From an uncultured Clostridia bacterium (GTDB lineage: Bacteria > Bacillota > Clostridia > TANB77 > CAG-508), in the NCBI GenBank assembly GCA_948857205.1, contig CAQPRV010000129.1, positions 1-14,254 on the forward strand: a stretch of DNA of 14,254 nucleotides. The letters are read 5' to 3'. Position 1 is the first letter of the stretch. The number at the start of each line of letters is the position of its first letter. Positions 1 to 7,517 of this stretch are shown here, one piece after another. The notes beneath the pieces are model-generated. The model worked only from the letters and a program-made list of their open reading frames with translations, was not told the origin of the DNA and ran no database searches. Position numbers and translations under genes: made by a program.

Positions 1-188
1 GTAGTTTTGCCTTGAACATCCCTCATTTTATATGATAATAATTTCTAAATATTTTCCAGTTGCATTCGAAATTTCATAAATATTTTAGATATTTTCTTCC
101 TTTATATAAAATAAATTCCCACTAAAAAATCAAGATTTGTAGTACTAAGGTAACATAGGTCAATAGCTAATTACTAAATTATAACCTT
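1..188 (-). repeat. Copy 1 of an inverted intergenic repeat (partner at 13966-14151)
   Basis: Bases 1 to about 188 match the reverse complement of 13966-14151. The first 70 bases are identical, the match stays near-perfect to about base 103, and it then decays to patchy similarity (for example the shared segment caagatttgta and a final ataacctt/gtaacctt). No ORF of note lies inside. The conserved part contains an inverted pair related to TCTAAAATATTT / AAATATTTAGA, so an RNA hairpin is possible. The repeat starts at the first base of the window and probably continues beyond it. It could be a MITE-like element, a multicopy RNA, or the leader/trailer of a multicopy gene; the sequence does not decide between them. 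Confidence 0.85.
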
Positions 189-253
189 TACTTACAAAAA
201 GTCTAAAACTTTAAAGTATATTTTTAAAAAGTTAAACGATTATAATAGATTTC

Positions 254-282
254 TTGCCAAAAAGCAAAAATTATGATATAAA
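254..282 (+). promoter_or_regulatory. Sigma-A-type promoter for stp-prkC
   Basis: A -35 box TTGCCA (254-259) and a -10 box TATAAA (277-282) are separated by 17 bases. This places the start near 289 and leaves a leader of about 60 bases before the stp start codon. In B. subtilis the equivalent genes are also read from upstream genes; here the end repeat lies directly upstream, so a dedicated promoter makes sense. Confidence 0.6.
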
Positions 283-352
283 TAACAAAGTAAATAAAAG
301 GATAAAAAATAGAAGAAATAGATAAAATTTTAAAGAAAAGAGAGGTGAAAAA

Positions 353-1088
353 ATGATAAAAGCATATGCTAAAACGGATGTAGGAAAAGTAAGAGAAAAA
401 AATGAAGACTATTATTCAATATCGAACTCAATAGACGAAATACAATTATACATGTTAGCAGATGGAATGGGAGGCTATAATGGAGGAGAAATAGCCAGTA
501 AGTTAGCAATACAATCAGCTAAAAACTACATAGAAAACAATTTCAAACAAATATCAAAAGACAAAGAAAGCATAATTCAATTAATAGGAAGTAGTATGGA
601 ATATGCAAACATGGTAGTATATGAAAAATCACAAGAAAATAAAGAATTAGAAAAAATGGGTACTACATTAGAAATATGTTTAATATATAATAATAAGGCA
701 TTTATTGGACATATAGGAGATAGTAGAATATATAGAATAAGAAAAGAATTCATGAGAAAACTAACACAAGACCATAGTTATGTACAAAAATTAGTAAAAG
801 ATGGAACAATAACAAAAGAAGAAGCCTTGCACCATCCGCAAAAAAATATGTTAATTAAAGCACTACGGATGCAATGCCTTTGTTGAACCTGACGTCATGG
901 TAAAAGGATTTTTAAAAGATGACATACTAATAATGTGTTCAGATGGATTATCAAATTTAGTATCTCAAAGAGAAATGTATGAATTATCAAAGAAAAATAT
1001 AGAATTAGCGACAAAGCAACTAGTAGAAATAGCAAATAATAATGGAGGATATGACAATATAACAGTAATAGTCATCAAAAACATATAA
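353..1088 (+). CDS. stp: PP2C-family Ser/Thr protein phosphatase (PrpC/Stp), +1 frameshift at CGG
   Basis: This is a metal-dependent phosphatase that opposes the PASTA kinase encoded next door. Restored length is 244 residues, normal for bacterial Stp/PrpC. Family motifs are in order: DVGKVREKNED (8-19), LADGMGGYNGG (35-45, metal ligand D37), HIGDSRIYR, LTQDHS, then CSDGL (Asp about 197) and GGYDNITV (Asp about 234). The start has the ribosome site AGAGGTG. Frame 0 ends at 886 after 177 residues. The frame is restored if the C at 866 is skipped, so that CTA-C-GGA-TGC reads Leu-Gly-Cys and continues into NAFVEPDVMVKG. Without the shift the protein lacks two metal-binding Asp residues and would be inactive. 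The shift is at CGG-A, as in two other genes of the window, so I treat the gene as intact by recoding; a true frameshift mutation or sequencing error is the alternative. A gap of 37 bases separates it from prkC. Confidence 0.93.
866..869 (+). other. In-frame CGG-A: +1 frameshift site in stp
   Basis: In frame 0 the codons are GCA-CTA-CGG (860-868) and translation would stop soon after at a TGA. Skipping C866 gives GCA-CTA-(C)-GGA-TGC and joins the catalytic C-terminal half. The Gly produced sits where Stp proteins carry their conserved Ala-Leu-Gly. The P-site codon at the shift is CTA. Confidence 0.7.
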
Positions 1089-1125
1089 CAACCTACATAT
1101 AAACACATATTAAGGGGAGAGAAAT

Positions 1126-3141
1126 ATGAATTTAGAAGGTAAGATATTAGGAAATAGATATGAGATTATAAAAAATATAGGCAATGGAGGTATGGCTACA
1201 GTATATAAAGCAATAGACAAAGTACTAAAAAGAAATGTAGCAATAAAAATATTAAGAGACGAATTTACAACAGATGAAGAATTTATAAAAAGATTTGAAG
1301 GAGAAGCACAATCAGCAGCGAGACTAACACATGCAAACATAGTATCAATTTATGATGTTGGTGTAGATGAAAACCTATATTATATAGTAATGGAATTAAT
1401 ACAAGGAAAAACCTTAAAAGAAATAATAATAGAAGAAGAAGGACCTTTACCTTGGAAATGGTCAATAAATGTAGCAATACAAATTGCATCAGCACTAGAA
1501 AGAGCACACAAAAACAATATAATACATAGAGATATAAAACCACATAATATTATAATTACAGAAGATGGAGTAGCAAAAGTAACAGATTTTGGAATAGCTA
1601 AAGCGGTATCAAATTCTACAATTACAGCCTTTGGAAAAACAATAGGATCAGTACATTACTTTTCACCAGAGCATGCAAGAGGAGGCTTTACAGATGCAAA
1701 ATCAGATATATATTCTTTAGGTGTAGTAATGTATGAAATGATAACAGGTAAAGTGCCATTTGATGCAGATACACCAGTATCTGTAGCTTTAAAACATATG
1801 CAAGAAGACCCAGAAGAACCAATTGAAATAAATCCAAATGTACCAAGTGCAGTTAATCAAATAATAATGAAAGCCTTACAAAAAGAAAGTAGCTTAAGAT
1901 ATCAAACAGCAACTGACATGTTAATTGACTTAAAAAAAGCCTTAAAAAATCCAGATGGAGACTTTGTTGAAGAAGAATATGATCCAACAGCAAGAACGCA
2001 AGTAATAGATACAACAAGGTACAAAGATGAGGAAGAATATGATAATTACGAAGAACAAAGAGGTTTCAAAAATTTTATAAAAAGACACAAAATAGCAAGT
2101 ACAATTATTGGTTTAATAATCTTATTTGCATTAAGTTTAAGTGGAACAATGATAATATTACATGTAACAAATCCACCAGAAGTAGCTATGCCAAATGTAG
2201 TAGGAATATCAAAAGAAGAAGCAAAACAAGAAATAGAAAATGCAAAATTAAAATATGAAGTAGACAAAGAGGAATATAACAAAGATGTACCAGAAGGATA
2301 TATAATATCACAAGATCCATCTTATATCGAAAATTATAATAAAGTAAAACAAGGAAGCACTGTAAAAGTTGTAATAAGTAAAGGGCAAGAAAAGACTACT
2401 GTACCAAAAGTAGTAGGAATGGAAAAAGATGAAGCAATTAAAGCCTTAGAAGATGCTAAACTAAAAGTAGAAATAGTAGAAGAAACTAGTAAAAAAGTAG
2501 AAGAAGGATATGTAATAAGTCAAGAAACTGAAGCAAATTCAGACATATTTGCAGGAGATACAGTAAAAATTCATGTAAGTATAGGAACAGGAATAAAACA
2601 AGTAACAATGATAAGTGTAATTGGTCAAACAGAAGCTAATGCTAAAAAAACAATAGAAGATTTAGGATTAAAAGTTAACCTTTCCTATGAAGAAGACACA
2701 ACAAAAGATAATGGAACAGTTTTAAAACAAAGCCTAGAAACTGGAAAAGTAGTTGATGAAGGAACATCAGTAACAATAACAGTAAACAAAATAGCAGAGA
2801 TGAAATCAGTAGCAGTATCAGTAAATGTAAAATCCTTACTAAAAGGAGATATATATGAAACAATAACTACTACAAATACTGCAAAAAATAATACAACAGG
2901 AAATACAACAAATACAACAAATACAACAAACACAACAAAAAGAGAAAAAAATGTAAAACTAAAAGTAGTAGTAGGGAATGACACAATATATAATCAGACA
3001 GTTAAAGCATCAGAGACAAATATATCTGCAGGAACAACTAAAGGAACAGGGACAAAAGAAATAAAGGTATATATAGATGATGTATTAAAAAATCAAGGAC
3101 AAATAAACTATAGCAACATGACTACCTATATAGCTGAATAA
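1126..3141 (+). CDS. prkC: PASTA-domain Ser/Thr protein kinase (PrkC/Stk)
   Basis: A membrane Ser/Thr kinase of 671 residues that senses cell-wall material through extracellular PASTA domains. Visible parts: kinase domain about 12-272 with glycine loop IGNGGMATVY (18-27), Lys41 in VAIKIL, catalytic HRDIKPHN (134-141), DFG (154-156) and the activation segment GSVHYFSPEHA; an acidic juxtamembrane stretch; one membrane helix about 323-346; PASTA repeats about 353-420, 422-488 and 490-556. Beyond the last PASTA is a further segment: a Thr/Asn-rich linker (about 580-604) and a terminal beta-rich region to 671 of unknown role. The start has an AAGGGGAGAG ribosome site. Its phosphatase Stp is just upstream. 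In B. subtilis PrkC helps spores respond to peptidoglycan fragments; the same role here is inference, supported by spoVM nearby. Confidence 0.96.
   Translation: MNLEGKILGNRYEIIKNIGNGGMATVYKAIDKVLKRNVAIKILRDEFTTDEEFIKRFEGEAQSAARLTHANIVSIYDVGVDENLYYIVMELIQGKTLKEIIIEEEGPLPWKWSINVAIQIASALERAHKNNIIHRDIKPHNIIITEDGVAKVTDFGIAKAVSNSTITAFGKTIGSVHYFSPEHARGGFTDAKSDIYSLGVVMYEMITGKVPFDADTPVSVALKHMQEDPEEPIEINPNVPSAVNQIIMKALQKESSLRYQTATDMLIDLKKALKNPDGDFVEEEYDPTARTQVIDTTRYKDEEEYDNYEEQRGFKNFIKRHKIASTIIGLIILFALSLSGTMIILHVTNPPEVAMPNVVGISKEEAKQEIENAKLKYEVDKEEYNKDVPEGYIISQDPSYIENYNKVKQGSTVKVVISKGQEKTTVPKVVGMEKDEAIKALEDAKLKVEIVEETSKKVEEGYVISQETEANSDIFAGDTVKIHVSIGTGIKQVTMISVIGQTEANAKKTIEDLGLKVNLSYEEDTTKDNGTVLKQSLETGKVVDEGTSVTITVNKIAEMKSVAVSVNVKSLLKGDIYETITTTNTAKNNTTGNTTNTTNTTNTTKREKNVKLKVVVGNDTIYNQTVKASETNISAGTTKGTGTKEIKVYIDDVLKNQGQINYSNMTTYIAE
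2902..2937 (+). repeat. Four tandem 9-base units inside prkC
   Basis: The unit aatacaaca occurs three times in a row, followed by the variant aacacaaca. It encodes Asn-Thr-Thr repeats in the extracellular linker after the third PASTA domain. Because the unit is a multiple of three, changes in copy number would lengthen or shorten the linker without breaking the frame. Confidence 0.85.
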
Positions 3142-3172
3142 TTTTAATAAGTAACTAAAAAACTTACCTTAT

Positions 3173-3203
3173 AAAAAGGAATAGGATTACTTCTATTCCT
3201 TTT
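3173..3203 (+). terminator. Hairpin between prkC and rsgA
   Basis: An 11-base stem (AAAAGGAATAG with CTATTCCTTTT) with an 8-base loop lies 32 bases after the prkC stop and ends 16 bases before the rsgA start. The T run is short and part of the stem, so it may be a partial terminator with read-through into rsgA. Confidence 0.6.
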
Positions 3204-3219
3204 AAAAAATGGAGGAAAA

Positions 3220-4107
3220 ATGCAAGGATTAATAATAGAAAATATTTCTAATTTATATTATATAGAAGCAAAGGATGGAGAAATCTACGAAGCAATTGCT
3301 AGAGGAAAATTTAAAAAAGATGAAATAATACCAACTGTTGGTGATAAAGTAGAAATTGATATAATTGATAAAAAAAATAGAAAAGCTATAATAGATAAAA
3401 TAGAAACAAGAGAAATTTATATAAAAAGACCTAAACTTGCAAATATTACACAAATAGTTTATGTTGTCTCAAGTAAAGATCCTAAGCCAGATTTATTAAT
3501 GTTAGATAAGCAATTAGCCTTTGCAGAGTTGCTAGATATAAAAGCAACAATAATACTAAATAAAACTGACTTAGATATAGAAGAACAATTTAAAGCTATT
3601 AAAAAAATATATGAAAAGATAGGTTATAAAGTATTAGAAACACAAGCAAAGGAAAAAAAGGGAATAAAGGATGTAAAGAAAATATTAAAAAATAATATAA
3701 ATGCTTTTTCAGGAAATTCAGGTGTAGGAAAATCAACTTTAATAAATGGGATATTTAATGCAGATATTACACAAGAAGGAGAGATTAGCAAAAAAAATAA
3801 AAAAGGAAAGAATACAACAACTTCAATAAAACTATACAAAATAGACGAAAATTCATATATAGCTGATACTCCAGGTTTTTCAACCTTTGATATTTCAGAA
3901 ATAGAAAGTAGATGTTTAGCAAAATATTTTAGAGAATTTAAAAAGGAAATAGAAAATTGTGAATTTGTAGGTTGTACACATATAAAAGAGGAAAAGTGTG
4001 GAATAAAAGAAGCTATAAAAGATGGAAAAATAGATGAGTCAAGATATAAAAGTTTTTGTAAAATATATGAAATTTTAAAAAATAAGGAGGAACATAAAAA
4101 ATGGTAG
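3220..4107 (+). CDS. rsgA: Small-subunit ribosome-assembly GTPase RsgA (CpgA/YloQ)
   Basis: A circularly permuted GTPase of 295 residues (family about 290-300) that acts in late 30S subunit maturation. An N-terminal OB-fold occupies about 1-65. The G motifs come in permuted order: G4 NKTD (114-117), G1 P-loop GNSGVGKST (165-173), the switch region GKNTTTS, and G3 DTPG (216-219). The C-terminal zinc site is C247, C252, H254, C260. The start has a GGAGGA ribosome site 3-4 bases upstream. The 3' end overlaps the rpe start by 7 bases (ATGGTAG), so the two are probably translationally coupled. Oddity: the family's switch motif usually reads G-R/Q-H-T-T; here Asn replaces that His. Confidence 0.95.
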   Translation: MQGLIIENISNLYYIEAKDGEIYEAIARGKFKKDEIIPTVGDKVEIDIIDKKNRKAIIDKIETREIYIKRPKLANITQIVYVVSSKDPKPDLLMLDKQLAFAELLDIKATIILNKTDLDIEEQFKAIKKIYEKIGYKVLETQAKEKKGIKDVKKILKNNINAFSGNSGVGKSTLINGIFNADITQEGEISKKNKKGKNTTTSIKLYKIDENSYIADTPGFSTFDISEIESRCLAKYFREFKKEIENCEFVGCTHIKEEKCGIKEAIKDGKIDESRYKSFCKIYEILKNKEEHKKW

Positions 4108-4760
4108 AGATTTCAACATCAATTCTTTCAGTTAAAAAAGGTGAAGAAGCAAAGACCTTTTTAGAATTAGAAAAATCAAAAACAGATTATTTTCATATTG
4201 ATGTAATGGATGGAAAATTTGTAGAAAAAGATACATATAATAAAATGTTAGAATATGCATCTTATATAAAAAGAATATCAAATTTACCCTTGGATGTTCA
4301 TTTAATGGTTTCAGATATAAAACCAGCTATAGAAGATTTTTTAGCAGTTGAACCAAATATAATAACCTTTCATTATGAAGCTTGTAAAAATAATGAAGAA
4401 GTTTTTGAAATAATAAAATTCCTTAAAGAGAATAATTGTAAAGTAGGTATTTCTGTGAAACCAGATACCAAGATAGAAGAAATTTATCAATTTTTACCAT
4501 ATGTACATATGTGTTTAGTAATGACTGTAGAACCAGGAAAAGGTGGACAAACTTTAATTTCTAGTATGATAGATAAAATTGAAACTTTAACTAAATATGT
4601 TACTGAAAAAAATTTAGATATAGATATCGAGGCAGATGGAGGAATTAATTTAAAAACAGCTCCTAGTATAAAAAATGCAGGTTCTAATATTCTTGTTTCT
4701 GGTACAGCTATTTTGCTCGCTAAAGATTATAAAATAATTATAGATGAATTAAAAAAGTAA
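4101..4760 (+). CDS. rpe: Ribulose-phosphate 3-epimerase
   Basis: A TIM-barrel enzyme interconverting ribulose 5-phosphate and xylulose 5-phosphate in the pentose phosphate pathway. 219 residues, full length. Expected metal/catalytic residues are present: H32 and D34 in FHIDVMDG, H67 in DVHLMV, and D179 in EADGGIN; the phosphate-binding MTVEPGKGGQ and the C-terminal VSGTAIL are also clear. The N-terminus reads STSIL where most family members have APSIL, and the segment after FV is divergent, so this is a distant but probably active member. Ribosome site AAGGAGG lies inside the end of rsgA. The rsgA-rpe adjacency matches B. subtilis. Confidence 0.93.
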   Translation: MVEISTSILSVKKGEEAKTFLELEKSKTDYFHIDVMDGKFVEKDTYNKMLEYASYIKRISNLPLDVHLMVSDIKPAIEDFLAVEPNIITFHYEACKNNEEVFEIIKFLKENNCKVGISVKPDTKIEEIYQFLPYVHMCLVMTVEPGKGGQTLISSMIDKIETLTKYVTEKNLDIDIEADGGINLKTAPSIKNAGSNILVSGTAILLAKDYKIIIDELKK

Positions 4761-4772
4761 TTGTAAAATAAT

Positions 4773-4814
4773 AAAAAACATTGAATTTACATTATGTATT
4801 TTCAATGTTTTTTA
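4773..4814 (+). terminator. Intrinsic terminator after rpe
   Basis: Stem AAAAAACATTGAA paired with TTCAATGTTTTTT around a 15-base loop, starting 13 bases after the rpe stop and ending in a T run. The A run on the other side could also serve the convergent gene on the minus strand. Confidence 0.85.
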
Positions 4815-4840
4815 TTAATATAATTTAAAAATAATAAGAC

Positions 4841-4919
4841 TTTTTATATAATAGGAAATATACTTTTCTATTATATAAAAGCTATAATTGCTAGCAATTT
4901 GAGATTTTCTCCTTTAGGA
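4841..4919 (+). repeat. Hairpin repeat, copy A (direct copy at 11137-11213)
   Basis: Arms TATATAATAG (4845-4854) and CTATTATATA (4868-4877) form a hairpin. They are followed by a tail, agct.taattgctagcaatttgagatttt. The same hairpin and tail occur, with a few substitutions and short indels, at 11137-11213 in the same orientation. Here it lies between the convergent genes rpe and the bactofilin-like gene, ending just before the latter's stop codon. Function unknown. Confidence 0.8.
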
Positions 4920-4922
4920 TTT

Positions 4923-6198
4923 TTATTTATCATTAAGTTTGTTTTGGTCTCTAAATAAAATATTATAAGAAATTAATCCTAATCCTAATATGGAAATTAC
5001 AAAACCTATTAATGATCCAACAAATGGTATTAATTTAAGAAGTGATAAAACTAGAGAAATTGCAACTATAATACCAAGTTGTTTAACTTTAGTTTCAAAT
5101 TTTAATTTTTCACAAATAATATAACTAATAATGATTATTGATATTGATGTACTAATACTACATATTAGTATTAATACAAGAATTGCAATTAATCCTATAA
5201 ATGATGTAATGTTTAGCATTATTAAAATTATAGATGCAATGATTAATGCAATAGGTGTTGCTATACCAAATCCTAGTACTGGTAGTATTTTCTTATTTAC
5301 TAATTCTTTAGATTTATTTATAAACTTAGGTGTTAAAAAGATACATAATAACCAAATTATTATTGTTGTAATTATGGCAGTTATAATTGTTATAATTAAA
5401 TTAGAAATGTTAAATGATGTGTTATTAATTGCAGACATTTTTGTATATTTTGTTTCACCAAGTACTATTCCTTCCTGAATAGTAGTTTCTTTAGGAGAAC
5501 TGTAGTATAAATTTCCATTAATTTTTCCAGTTGATGTAACTGAATCTTCATCATTATTTTCTTCTTCAGTATTATTTGAGTTAGGGCTAGTGAAATTCAT
5601 TGAATTACAATTTATAAAAGCATTTCTTGAAACAGTTCCTGAAAGTGTTAAATCTGAGCAACTTAATTTTAAGTCTCTATATATATAACCAGAAATGTTT
5701 GATGTTTTTGTTAGACCATATACATCATATACAACACCTTTTATATTTAAGTTTTGTGATATTGCAAATAAGTTACTATATATTGAACCTTGTTCATCAA
5801 TTGTTATAGTATTTGCTATTATAAATGCATCTCCTCCTATTTGAGATTTAATTGTAACAGAATCTGCACATATAAATAAATTTCCATCTACGATATAATC
5901 AACTATTATATCTTTTCCTGATAAATAAACATCACCTTTTTTGAAATTATTATCTTCATCATTAGTAGAAGGAGTATTATTGTCTGTATTTTCCTCATTA
6001 GTAGTATTTGATTCTGTTGTATTTGCTTCTGGTGTAGTAGTTCCGAGTATTTGTAGCGTTTTGTTGCTGATTTTGATAATTTGCCTCTGGATCTTCATTA
6101 ATTGGTTGAGTTTCATTTTCAGCTTTTGAAATTGGAACTAAAAATGATATCAAAATTACTGATAAAAGTGCAATAACTTTAAATTTGTTTTTTAACAT
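4923..6198 (-). CDS. Bactofilin-like (polymer-forming) secreted/membrane protein, +1 frameshift at CGG
   Basis: Restored length is 424 residues. Order of parts: signal peptide (KNKFKVIALLSVILISFL then VPISKA); a low-complexity Asn/Thr/Glu linker to about 85; a beta-solenoid stretch about 87-202 and again near 224-247, with short repeats such as DGNLFICADSVTIKSQIGGD typical of bactofilin-like folds; then about four hydrophobic helices between 265 and 412. The signal peptide lies in one frame and the rest in another. Skipping the C at 6045 in ACT-C-GGA (minus strand) gives Thr51-Gly52 and joins Thr/Asn-rich sequence to like sequence. The second frame's own first ATG (6116) would give a start with no signal and no ribosome site, whereas 6198 has GGGAGG. 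The specific function is not known; a wall- or membrane-associated scaffold is a guess. Confidence 0.85.
6042..6045 (-). other. In-frame CGG-A: +1 frameshift site in the bactofilin-like gene
   Basis: On the minus strand the frame-0 codons are AAT-ACT-CGG, running to a stop 15 residues later. Skipping the first C of CGG gives ACT-(C)-GGA-ACT-ACT and opens the 373-codon remainder. It is the third case of an inserted C directly before GGA in this window. The P-site codon is ACT, unlike the Leu codons at the other two sites. Confidence 0.7.
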
Positions 6199-6231
6199 TT
6201 TAAAACCTCCCTAAAAATATTTATATAACAA

Positions 6232-6260
6232 AATATATATCTTTAGGATAAATTTGTCAA
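6232..6260 (-). promoter_or_regulatory. Sigma-A-type promoter for the bactofilin-like gene
   Basis: On the minus strand a perfect -35 TTGACA (6255-6260) and a -10 TATATT (6232-6237) are 17 bases apart, about 33 bases before the start codon. A short AT-only hairpin (6266-6286) just upstream may weakly end the preceding small gene. Confidence 0.7.
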
Positions 6261-6292
6261 TTTATTTAATAAAAGTTTTTTATTAATATGTT

Positions 6293-6418
6293 TTAAGTTT
6301 TTTTGGCTTTAAAATATGCACATTCAGTAGAGGACACACTTGTAGGATTTACAGAAGTATAGGAACATTTTCCATCTTTTTGATGAATACAATTTAAAGA
6401 ACAATTTATATTTGTCAA
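6293..6418 (-). CDS. 41-residue four-cysteine small protein
   Basis: TTG start preceded by GAGGTG at good spacing; it ends in TAA at 6293. Cysteines lie at 6, 10, 18 and 33 (C-x3-C-x7-C-x14-C), with the motif NC-IHQKDGKC, a layout that suits metal binding. I recognise this as a kind of small Cys-rich protein common in Clostridia, often annotated, probably wrongly, as a hydroxymyristoyl-ACP dehydratase; that identification is from memory. It sits alone between a terminator and the bactofilin promoter. Function unknown. Confidence 0.65.
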   Translation of the reverse strand: MTNINCSLNCIHQKDGKCSYTSVNPTSVSSTECAYFKAKKT

Positions 6419-6470
6419 AATAATCACCTCATTTTAATAATAATATGTTCTAGTAAATTAACATTTATAC

Positions 6471-6504
6471 AATAAAAATGACAATTTTTGAAATAAATTG
6501 TCAT
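6471..6504 (-). terminator. Intrinsic terminator after nth
   Basis: On the minus strand ATGACAATTT pairs with AAATTGTCAT around a short loop and is followed by TTTTATT. It begins 13 bases past the nth stop. Confidence 0.75.
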
Positions 6505-6516
6505 AAATATAAATAT

Positions 6517-7149
6517 TTATTTTTTAGAGTAATATGAACAAAGGTGTTTTATAGAACAAGAGTCACATTTAGGTTTTCTTGCTACACAAGTATTTCTGCC
6601 ATGCCAAACAAATAAATGATTAATATCTTTTAAGTATTCTTTAGGAAAAATTTTAAGTAAATCTTGTTCAATTTTTTCAGGTTCTTTTTTAGAAGAAAGT
6701 CCAATTAAGTTTGAAATTCTTTTAGCATGAGTATCTACAGCAATTCCTTGGGGATTACCAAATACTTCTAGCATTATAACATTTGCACTTTTTCTGCCTA
6801 TTCCTGCAAGAGTAGTTAATTCTTCCATTGTTTGTGGAACAGTGCCATGAAATTTTTCTAATACTTGTTGTGCACATAGTTTTATATTTTTTGCTTTATT
6901 TTTGTAAAATCCACATGGATGTATTATTTCTTCTAGTTCTTTAATATCTATTTCTGCAAAGTCCTGTATTGTGTTACATCTTTTAAAAAGCGTTGGTGTT
7001 GTTTTATTTACCCTTTCATCTGTACATTGTGCTGATAACATTACTGCTATTACTAACTGAAAGGGTGTTTTAAAATCTAAACTACAGGTTGCTTCTGGAT
7101 AAGTTTGTTTTAATAATTTTACTAACTCTATAGCCTTTGTTTTATTCAT
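6517..7149 (-). CDS. nth: Endonuclease III (DNA glycosylase/AP lyase)
   Basis: A base-excision-repair enzyme that removes oxidised pyrimidines and cuts the abasic site. 210 residues, matching the family. Helix-hairpin-helix LAGIGRKSAN carries the catalytic Lys120; the catalytic Asp is D139 in AVDTHAKR. The C-terminal iron-sulphur loop has C188-x6-C195-x2-C198-x5-C204, the classic 4Fe-4S spacing. It has its own promoter and terminator, so it is probably a single-gene unit. Nothing is missing. Confidence 0.97.
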   Translation of the reverse strand: MNKTKAIELVKLLKQTYPEATCSLDFKTPFQLVIAVMLSAQCTDERVNKTTPTLFKRCNTIQDFAEIDIKELEEIIHPCGFYKNKAKNIKLCAQQVLEKFHGTVPQTMEELTTLAGIGRKSANVIMLEVFGNPQGIAVDTHAKRISNLIGLSSKKEPEKIEQDLLKIFPKEYLKDINHLFVWHGRNTCVARKPKCDSCSIKHLCSYYSKK

Positions 7150-7172
7150 TTAAATCACATCCTATTATATAT

Positions 7173-7200
7173 ATTATATAAAATAAATTAATTTAGTCAA
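7173..7200 (-). promoter_or_regulatory. Sigma-A-type promoter for nth
   Basis: On the minus strand TTGACT (7195-7200) and TATAAT (7173-7178) are 16 bases apart, about 24 bases before the nth start codon. Confidence 0.65.
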
Positions 7201-7250
7201 GTTAATTAAATTCGAGTTTCGATTTTTTGTAAGTAGATACTTGAAAATTA

Positions 7251-7262
7251 AAGCAATTGCTT
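7251..7262. promoter_or_regulatory. 12-base palindrome between divergent genes
   Basis: AAGCAATTGCTT is a perfect palindrome, extended imperfectly on both sides by AATT/AATT-type bases. It lies about 50 bases upstream of the nth promoter and about 90 bases before the small membrane gene. It could be an operator; chance is also plausible in AT-rich DNA. Confidence 0.25.
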
Positions 7263-7349
7263 AAAATTTAAATATAAAATTTAACATAAAGAGGAACAAA
7301 TAAAATAAAAAAATAATATAATATACAAAAAAGAATGGGAGGTAGAAAA

Positions 7350-7499
7350 ATGATACATCTATTAAAAAAGACCTTAGCAGTATGTTTAATTGGGTTAGGA
7401 TTAGGAATATTATTAGTTTTATTACTTCCCATAACTGGATGGTTATTTTTAATCGGTATAACAGTAGTTTGTGTAGGATTTATGTGGCTTGCATGTTAA
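7350..7499 (+). CDS. Small hydrophobic membrane protein upstream of spoVM
   Basis: 49 residues; ATG with GGGAGG ribosome site. A short basic start (MIHLLKKTLA) is followed by two hydrophobic helices, about 10-28 and 31-47, joined by a Pro-Ile-Thr-Gly-Trp turn. Only 18 bases separate its stop from the spoVM start and they share one downstream terminator, so they form a two-gene unit. I do not recognise a named family. The pairing with spoVM suggests, but does not prove, a sporulation role. No clear sigma-A promoter is visible upstream, which would fit a sporulation sigma factor. Confidence 0.75.
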   Translation: MIHLLKKTLAVCLIGLGLGILLVLLLPITGWLFLIGITVVCVGFMWLAC

Positions 7500-7517
7500 C
7501 GAAAAGGAGGGATACAT

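Noticed and set aside
353..1088. stp as a decayed pseudogene
   Set aside because: Both halves keep all family motifs, there is no other damage, and the break type is identical to two others in the window; recoding or a shared artefact fits better.
2685..2984. Minus-strand ORF of 99 codons opposite prkC
   Set aside because: Low-complexity Val/Phe sequence caused by the Asn/Thr-rich repeat on the other strand.
5131..5478. Plus-strand ORF of 115 codons opposite the bactofilin-like gene
   Set aside because: It is antisense to the membrane-helix region of a well-supported gene, has no ribosome site, and reads as the usual hydrophobic shadow of AT-rich DNA.
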